This document shows, piece after piece, positions 5,509 to 9,700 of a stretch of 9,700 nt of DNA (within the stretch, counting starts at the first letter, position 1; each line of letters opens with the position of its first letter). The translations under genes were made by a program, and so were the position numbers. The notes under the pieces were generated by a model. That model did not search any database, was not told where the DNA came from, and worked only from the letters and a program-made list of their open reading frames with translations. Source of the stretch: an uncultured delta proteobacterium (lineage in GTDB: Bacteria > Myxococcota_A > Bradymonadia > REDH01). Location: the NCBI GenBank assembly GCA_903873545.1, contig CAIQPA010000051.1, forward strand, positions 1 through 9,700. Reading direction: 5' to 3'.

Positions 5509-8500
5509 AAGGTGTAGCCCACGTTCAGGTGGAACCGCCCGAACGGCTCGCCGATCCGCCTGCTCAGATTCGTACCGTAGTCGAGCGCCACGGGGATCAT
5601 GTTGGCAATCACCCAACGCAACCCCAGCCCTGCGGCGCTGCGCAGTTCGCCAACCGAAAGCGCGCCCGCCTCCCGCGCGAGCTCACCTACGTCTAGAAAC
5701 GCCGCGCCCTCCACGCCGAGCGCCGGCACCAGCCCGTAGCGCAGCTCTGCGTTCCCCTGCACGAACACATCGCCACCCGAAGCGTCGCCTTCGACCGTCT
5801 TGATCGCACCCTCGCCAAACCCGCGCACGCTGCCCGAGCCACCCATCAGAAACCGCTCAGACAGGGGCAGCGCGAGCGACCGACCCGCATCGAAACCGCT
5901 CAGAAGGCCGCCCGTCGCGTAGCCAACACGCAACTGCGTTGCCACAACGACGCCCGGCGCAAGCGACCAGAAGCCAACCGCACGCGCGGTCAGTTTGGTG
6001 AAGGCACTTGCATCGGAGAGCCCAACGAAGTCATCCGCCAGCTCCACGCTCACCTCTGCGAGGTACCCGGCCGTCGGACGCAGCGGATGGTTCCGACGAT
6101 CGTACGTAACCCGCGGCGTCGCAGACAGAATCGCGGCCGACTCGACGGGCCGATCCGCCTCGCCCGATTGATCGATGGAGCGGGTGTTTCGAAACGATAT
6201 CCCGAACTCGTAGAAGAGTCCGCGCCGCGTGTCCGACTCATCGCGCGCCCTCGCGCCCACACCCCACTCATCCACCTGCGGCGCCGGCGCCAGCGTGAGG
6301 CGATCGCGGTCGCCGTAGACCTCCACCAGCGCCTCGGTCGCCTCGCGGAGCAGGCCGAATCCGTGGAACCGCGGGTCGAAGTAGGAGATGTTCGCACCCA
6401 ACTTCACCTCGCCCGAAGAGAGCCGACTCAGCGAGCTCGGATCGATGTCCAGGTTACCCGACGCACGGAACTCCTCCAGCCGGCCCAGGATGTTTCGGTG
6501 ACGGAACACTGGCTCTGCTGACAACACCAGCAGCTCGCGACCCACACCGCCAAACTGGAGCTCGACACCCACATTCGCATCCACCGTCCACGGGTGCGTC
6601 TCCTCCACCTCCAGCACCGTGTAGACCACCTCCGCGCCCGCTGCATCGGTGACGCTGAGCGTTGATGCGCGTACCGAGTCAAAGAGGCCGAGCGACCGAA
6701 GCCCTGCCTGCGTCCGGTAGATGGATTCCATGGAATAGGGCTCGCCCGGCTCATACTTCAGCTCCGCCAAAATCGCGCCGGACTGGCTCCGATGGTTGCC
6801 CAGCAGCAGCGTCCCGCCAAAGCGACTAAGCCGACCACGCACCACCTCGAAGTCCACCGCGATCGACGGCCCGAGCGGCGCGACGCCACTGCTGCATTCC
6901 CGACTCTCGACAAGCAGCGGACAGACAAAGAGCTCCTCCCGCGTCGACTTCTTCGCCCTGTCTCGACAGCTCGAAAGGGGCAGATTCGAAGGATCGATAC
7001 GGCAGGAAGCGGCCAGCGCTTCAGCCTGACACGCCACCGGTTCACCAGCTCCATCGCGACAGACGCCCTTCACCTCCACGCCTGAATAGCCGCGCTCCGT
7101 CCACAGCCGTGTCAACGCCTCCTTTGCCCCGAGATAGGCCGACTCCGAATAGACCCCGCCCTCCTCCAGCCCCACGGCAACCGGGCTCCGCCGCTCTTCG
7201 CCATCCAAGACATAGCGCACGCTGCTTGCCCGGCGGCGCACGCCAGACTGAACCGAAAATGCCACATCCAACCCGCTTCCGTCGCGGAGCCGCCCGACCT
7301 TGTAGGCGCTCACCACCGCCTGCGGATATCCAGCGTCGCGCATCCCCTGTTCGATGCGAAGCAGATCGGCTGCGACAGAGGCCCGAACGAGGTAGCCGCC
7401 AGACCCGAATGCTGAGAGCGGGCGCGTCTCAAGCTGCGCTGCGATCCCCTCGCGAAGATCCTCCGGCACCCCATCCAAGCGAACCAGGCGGACCGGCAGC
7501 CGCTCGCCTTCGGTAATCGCGAAAGTCACAACCTGCACGCCCGACACCTCGACCACCTGAGCCTTCACCTCCGCGAAGGTATAGCCGAGCGACTCATATC
7601 GCCGACGCACCTGCTCCGCCGCCTCCTCGAGCACAGCCCCGTCCACCAGCCCCGCGCTGCCGAGCGCCGCAGTCGTGATGACCTCCGCATTGCTGATGGC
7701 CGTGTTCCCGGCCACCTCGATGCGCCAGGGACCACCCTCTTCCACCTGCAGGAACAGGTCCATCACGCTCTCGGAGACCATCGGACGCTCTTCGCTACGA
7801 ACCACCCGAGCCCGAAGGTAACCCGCGCCGCGGTAGAGCGACTGAATGGCCTCGAGCGCACTCCGCAGATTCGCCTTCGTGTAGCCGCGGGTGAGCGACA
7901 TCTCGCCGAGCACCACATCACGAATCCGCTCGAAGGCAATCGCGCTGTTGCCGCGCACGGCCAGCCGACGCAGCGTCACCTGACGACCAAGCTCCGCTCG
8001 AACCGTCACATCCACAAGCCGGCCCGGCCGCTCCTTCGGTTCAATTGTCACCTTCGAGCCAAAGTAGCCCGTCGACTCAAAGTACTCCTCGATCGCGCGC
8101 CGCTGACGGGCCAACGTCTCCTCGTCGCCCGTCCACACGCTGCCAGACCGCAGAAACAGACGGCGCTGAATCTCACTCGTGAGCGCCCCGCCGGGCTCGA
8201 TGAAGACATCGGCGATCCGCTGACGGCCCACCAGCTCTACCTCCACACACAGGCCCGCTTCGCAGGCACGCTCGGTGAGCCTCACACGCTCAAACATCCC
8301 CGCGCTCTCGAGCACCTGCGTTGCCCGCGACGACCGCGCTGCGCTCCACGCCGACCCCACCTCAATTCCGGCAAGGGCCAGCAACGACGACCGCTGCGCC
8401 ACGTCGTCACAGAGCGCAAGATCACACCGGACCTCCACGCCTCCCACAACGCTGTCCGCTGCAGGAACCTCAGCCACGACGCCGTCTGCGGCGCGCGCGA

Positions 8501-8564
8501 CGCCCGGAACCAGCAGTGCTCCCAGCAGCGCGACCGCATGCAGCAACGCAATCATCCGACTCAC
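5505..8564 (-). CDS. TamA/BamA-type Omp85 outer-membrane protein with about seven POTRA domains
   Basis: The 1019-residue precursor starts with a Sec signal (MSRMIALLHAVALLGALLVP, probable cleavage after GVARA, residue 25). About seven POTRA-like repeats follow (roughly 42-115, 116-195, 196-278, 279-356, 357-443, 444-578, 579-656), several with the helix-plus-GY pattern such as YESLGYTFAEV and FESTGYFGSKV. The barrel spans about 657-1019, with YDRRNHPLRPTAG (821-833), the conserved VRGF of the lumen loop (913-916) and a C-terminal strand ending in GYTF, the usual terminal-Phe signal. E. coli TamA has three POTRAs and BamA five, so this is long. All ten cysteines lie in POTRA1 and an insertion in POTRA6; the barrel has none. 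The GTG start overlaps the tamB stop (GTGA); ATG at 8555 is an alternative. The tamB neighbour favours a TamA-like role, but BamA cannot be excluded. Confidence 0.95.
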   Translation of the reverse strand: MSRMIALLHAVALLGALLVPGVARAADGVVAEVPAADSVVGGVEVRCDLALCDDVAQRSSLLALAGIEVGSAWSAARSSRATQVLESAGMFERVRLTERACEAGLCVEVELVGRQRIADVFIEPGGALTSEIQRRLFLRSGSVWTGDEETLARQRRAIEEYFESTGYFGSKVTIEPKERPGRLVDVTVRAELGRQVTLRRLAVRGNSAIAFERIRDVVLGEMSLTRGYTKANLRSALEAIQSLYRGAGYLRARVVRSEERPMVSESVMDLFLQVEEGGPWRIEVAGNTAISNAEVITTAALGSAGLVDGAVLEEAAEQVRRRYESLGYTFAEVKAQVVEVSGVQVVTFAITEGERLPVRLVRLDGVPEDLREGIAAQLETRPLSAFGSGGYLVRASVAADLLRIEQGMRDAGYPQAVVSAYKVGRLRDGSGLDVAFSVQSGVRRRASSVRYVLDGEERRSPVAVGLEEGGVYSESAYLGAKEALTRLWTERGYSGVEVKGVCRDGAGEPVACQAEALAASCRIDPSNLPLSSCRDRAKKSTREELFVCPLLVESRECSSGVAPLGPSIAVDFEVVRGRLSRFGGTLLLGNHRSQSGAILAELKYEPGEPYSMESIYRTQAGLRSLGLFDSVRASTLSVTDAAGAEVVYTVLEVEETHPWTVDANVGVELQFGGVGRELLVLSAEPVFRHRNILGRLEEFRASGNLDIDPSSLSRLSSGEVKLGANISYFDPRFHGFGLLREATEALVEVYGDRDRLTLAPAPQVDEWGVGARARDESDTRRGLFYEFGISFRNTRSIDQSGEADRPVESAAILSATPRVTYDRRNHPLRPTAGYLAEVSVELADDFVGLSDASAFTKLTARAVGFWSLAPGVVVATQLRVGYATGGLLSGFDAGRSLALPLSERFLMGGSGSVRGFGEGAIKTVEGDASGGDVFVQGNAELRYGLVPALGVEGAAFLDVGELAREAGALSVGELRSAAGLGLRWVIANMIPVALDYGTNLSRRIGEPFGRFHLNVGYTF

Positions 8565-9700
8565 GGACCACCCCCGCTCAACCGGACGCCCGCCTCCACG
8601 CTCCCCTCTGTGCCCACCGACTGCTCCCGCAGCTCGAGCGACAACCAGTCCAGAAGGCGGATGATCCCCTGCGCATTCTGCTGCGTCCCCTCCAAGCCGC
8701 CGAGCGCCGCGCTCAGCGACCAGATGAACTTCTCCGACGGCTGGTCCTGAATCGAGATCGAGGCCGTCCCAACCGTCGACGGCGCCAGCGTGAAGTCGTC
8801 CAGACTGAAACTCTCCTCCACATTCCGCTCCACCATGTCGAGCACGGGACGGAGCACGACATCGAGCGTCGGTGCGCCAGCCCGCGCCGCGGTCAACGAA
8901 TCAACCGTGCACCCCGTGATGAGCAGCGCCATCTGATCCCGCTGATCGTAGGACGGCGTCGAACTCAACACGTAATCAAGCGCCGACGGAGCGCGCCCCT
9001 GCACCCGGGCGGTAATCGCGATGGTCGGAATCGCCGTTACGGCGCTCACGCCCCGCGCGGTCGCATTCAGCAGGGAGCTCGAGGCCAGCGCACACGGCTT
9101 CACCGTGGTGCGCAACTGCGCATCCACCTTCGGGTTCGGCAGCCCCGTCGGATCACGCTCACCATCAAAGTTCAGGGTCGCATTCAGCACCTCAAACGAC
9201 TTTCCGCGAAAGGTCAGGCTCGAACCATCCCGCGACTTCACGTCGCCCGTCATCACCATGGCATGCAGCGGACCTCGAACCTGAAGGTTCGTCTCCAGTT
9301 CCACCTGCAAATCAGCTCCCGCCACCCGTGACTGAACGTAGAGCCGATCGCGACCCCGCACCGCAAGGTCCGTTTCCAACGCCCCGACCCACGCACTTCG
9401 CTGCCAGATCGGCTGTGTCCGCGCGCTCACAACCCGCGTCACCGCACCCGGAATGTTCGCCGCGATCAGCTCGATGGGCTTGATGTACCTCCCCTCGAGC
9501 AGCTCCACGCCGCCCGCCACCCGCCAACCGCCAATCGAGCGGGCATCGGCGGCCGTCAGCTGCACCTTACCGCCCACCGTCACCGCAAACTCGCGCGGTA
9601 TCCTGTAGGTCAGGTTATCGAAGGAGGCCTGCAACGCGAGCGCACCCTGGCGCGCGCCGAAGAGCTGATAACTGCCAGACACATCGGCGGTCCCGCCCCA
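8561..9700 (-). CDS. tamB: TamB C-terminal region (DUF490), 5' end beyond the window
   Basis: The frame is open to the right edge, and the 379 visible residues are the C-terminus of a much longer protein; GTG at 9682 is internal. Family landmarks: FDNLTYRIPREFAV, then ADLQVELETNLQVRG, GDVKSRDGSSLTFRGKSFEV and ATLNFDGE, then LDYVLSSTPSYDQRDQMALL-ITG and a final amphipathic beta segment (SVEAGVRLSGGGP) at the terminus. This order is typical of the TamB/DUF490 domain. In known systems TamB is an inner-membrane-anchored, beta-helical periplasmic bridge whose C-terminus contacts the Omp85 partner and helps outer-membrane protein insertion or lipid transport. The stop overlaps the downstream Omp85 start by 4 bp (GTGA), so the two are very probably one operon. 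Two cysteines are visible (PCALAS and TGCTVD). Length and N-terminal anchor cannot be judged. Confidence 0.92.
   Translation of the reverse strand, partial: WGGTADVSGSYQLFGARQGALALQASFDNLTYRIPREFAVTVGGKVQLTAADARSIGGWRVAGGVELLEGRYIKPIELIAANIPGAVTRVVSARTQPIWQRSAWVGALETDLAVRGRDRLYVQSRVAGADLQVELETNLQVRGPLHAMVMTGDVKSRDGSSLTFRGKSFEVLNATLNFDGERDPTGLPNPKVDAQLRTTVKPCALASSSLLNATARGVSAVTAIPTIAITARVQGRAPSALDYVLSSTPSYDQRDQMALLITGCTVDSLTAARAGAPTLDVVLRPVLDMVERNVEESFSLDDFTLAPSTVGTASISIQDQPSEKFIWSLSAALGGLEGTQQNAQGIIRLLDWLSLELREQSVGTEGSVEAGVRLSGGGP

Noticed and set aside
1..9700. Mobile elements, CRISPR arrays or integration sites
   Set aside because: No transposase, integrase, regular repeats or long terminal inverted repeats were seen, and composition is even across the window.

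Overview
The window is GC-rich, with long Gram-negative envelope proteins (a TamB C-terminus, a very large Omp85 barrel protein, two apparent lipoproteins) and several GTG/TTG starts. This suits a GC-rich Gram-negative bacterium, perhaps of the Myxococcota/Bradymonadota type. That taxonomy is an inference from style only; no marker gene is present.

Layout, left to right: (1) Positions 1-1127, minus strand: the N-terminal 375 residues of a lipoprotein of unknown function, running off the left edge. It uses a TTG start behind a strong AGGAGG site. (2) Positions 1190-3659, plus strand, divergent from (1) across 62 bp: a tight three-gene cassette of a radical SAM enzyme with a C-terminal auxiliary-cluster-like cysteine set, a metallophosphoesterase-fold protein (13-nt overlap with the enzyme), and a two-span membrane protein (17-nt gap). 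(3) Positions 3660-4018: a 359-bp gap without a convincing gene, holding a TTGACA promoter candidate near its right end. (4) Positions 4019-5508, plus strand: a lipoprotein built from two copies of one beta-rich domain, then a small lysine-rich hypothetical protein overlapping it by 4 bp (GTGA). (5) Positions 5505-9700, minus strand, convergent with (4): the C-terminal part of TamB (running off the right edge) and, overlapping it by 4 bp, a 1019-residue Omp85 protein with about seven POTRA domains.

How the genes may work together: TamB and the Omp85 protein are the recognisable pair. A periplasm-spanning TamB bridge and an outer-membrane Omp85 partner form a TAM-like module for outer-membrane insertion or lipid transport. 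The radical SAM/metallophosphoesterase/membrane protein cassette looks co-translated and may act in one unidentified pathway.

The most unusual signal is in the metallophosphoesterase-like protein. An ungapped match to the family's usual N-terminus shows that the three ligands specific to metal site A (D and H of the D-x-H motif and the last H of GHTH) are replaced by G, Y and G. All four ligands of metal site B are kept. This suggests a one-metal or non-catalytic protein paired with a radical SAM enzyme. No precursor peptide, mobile element, CRISPR array, tRNA or rRNA was seen.
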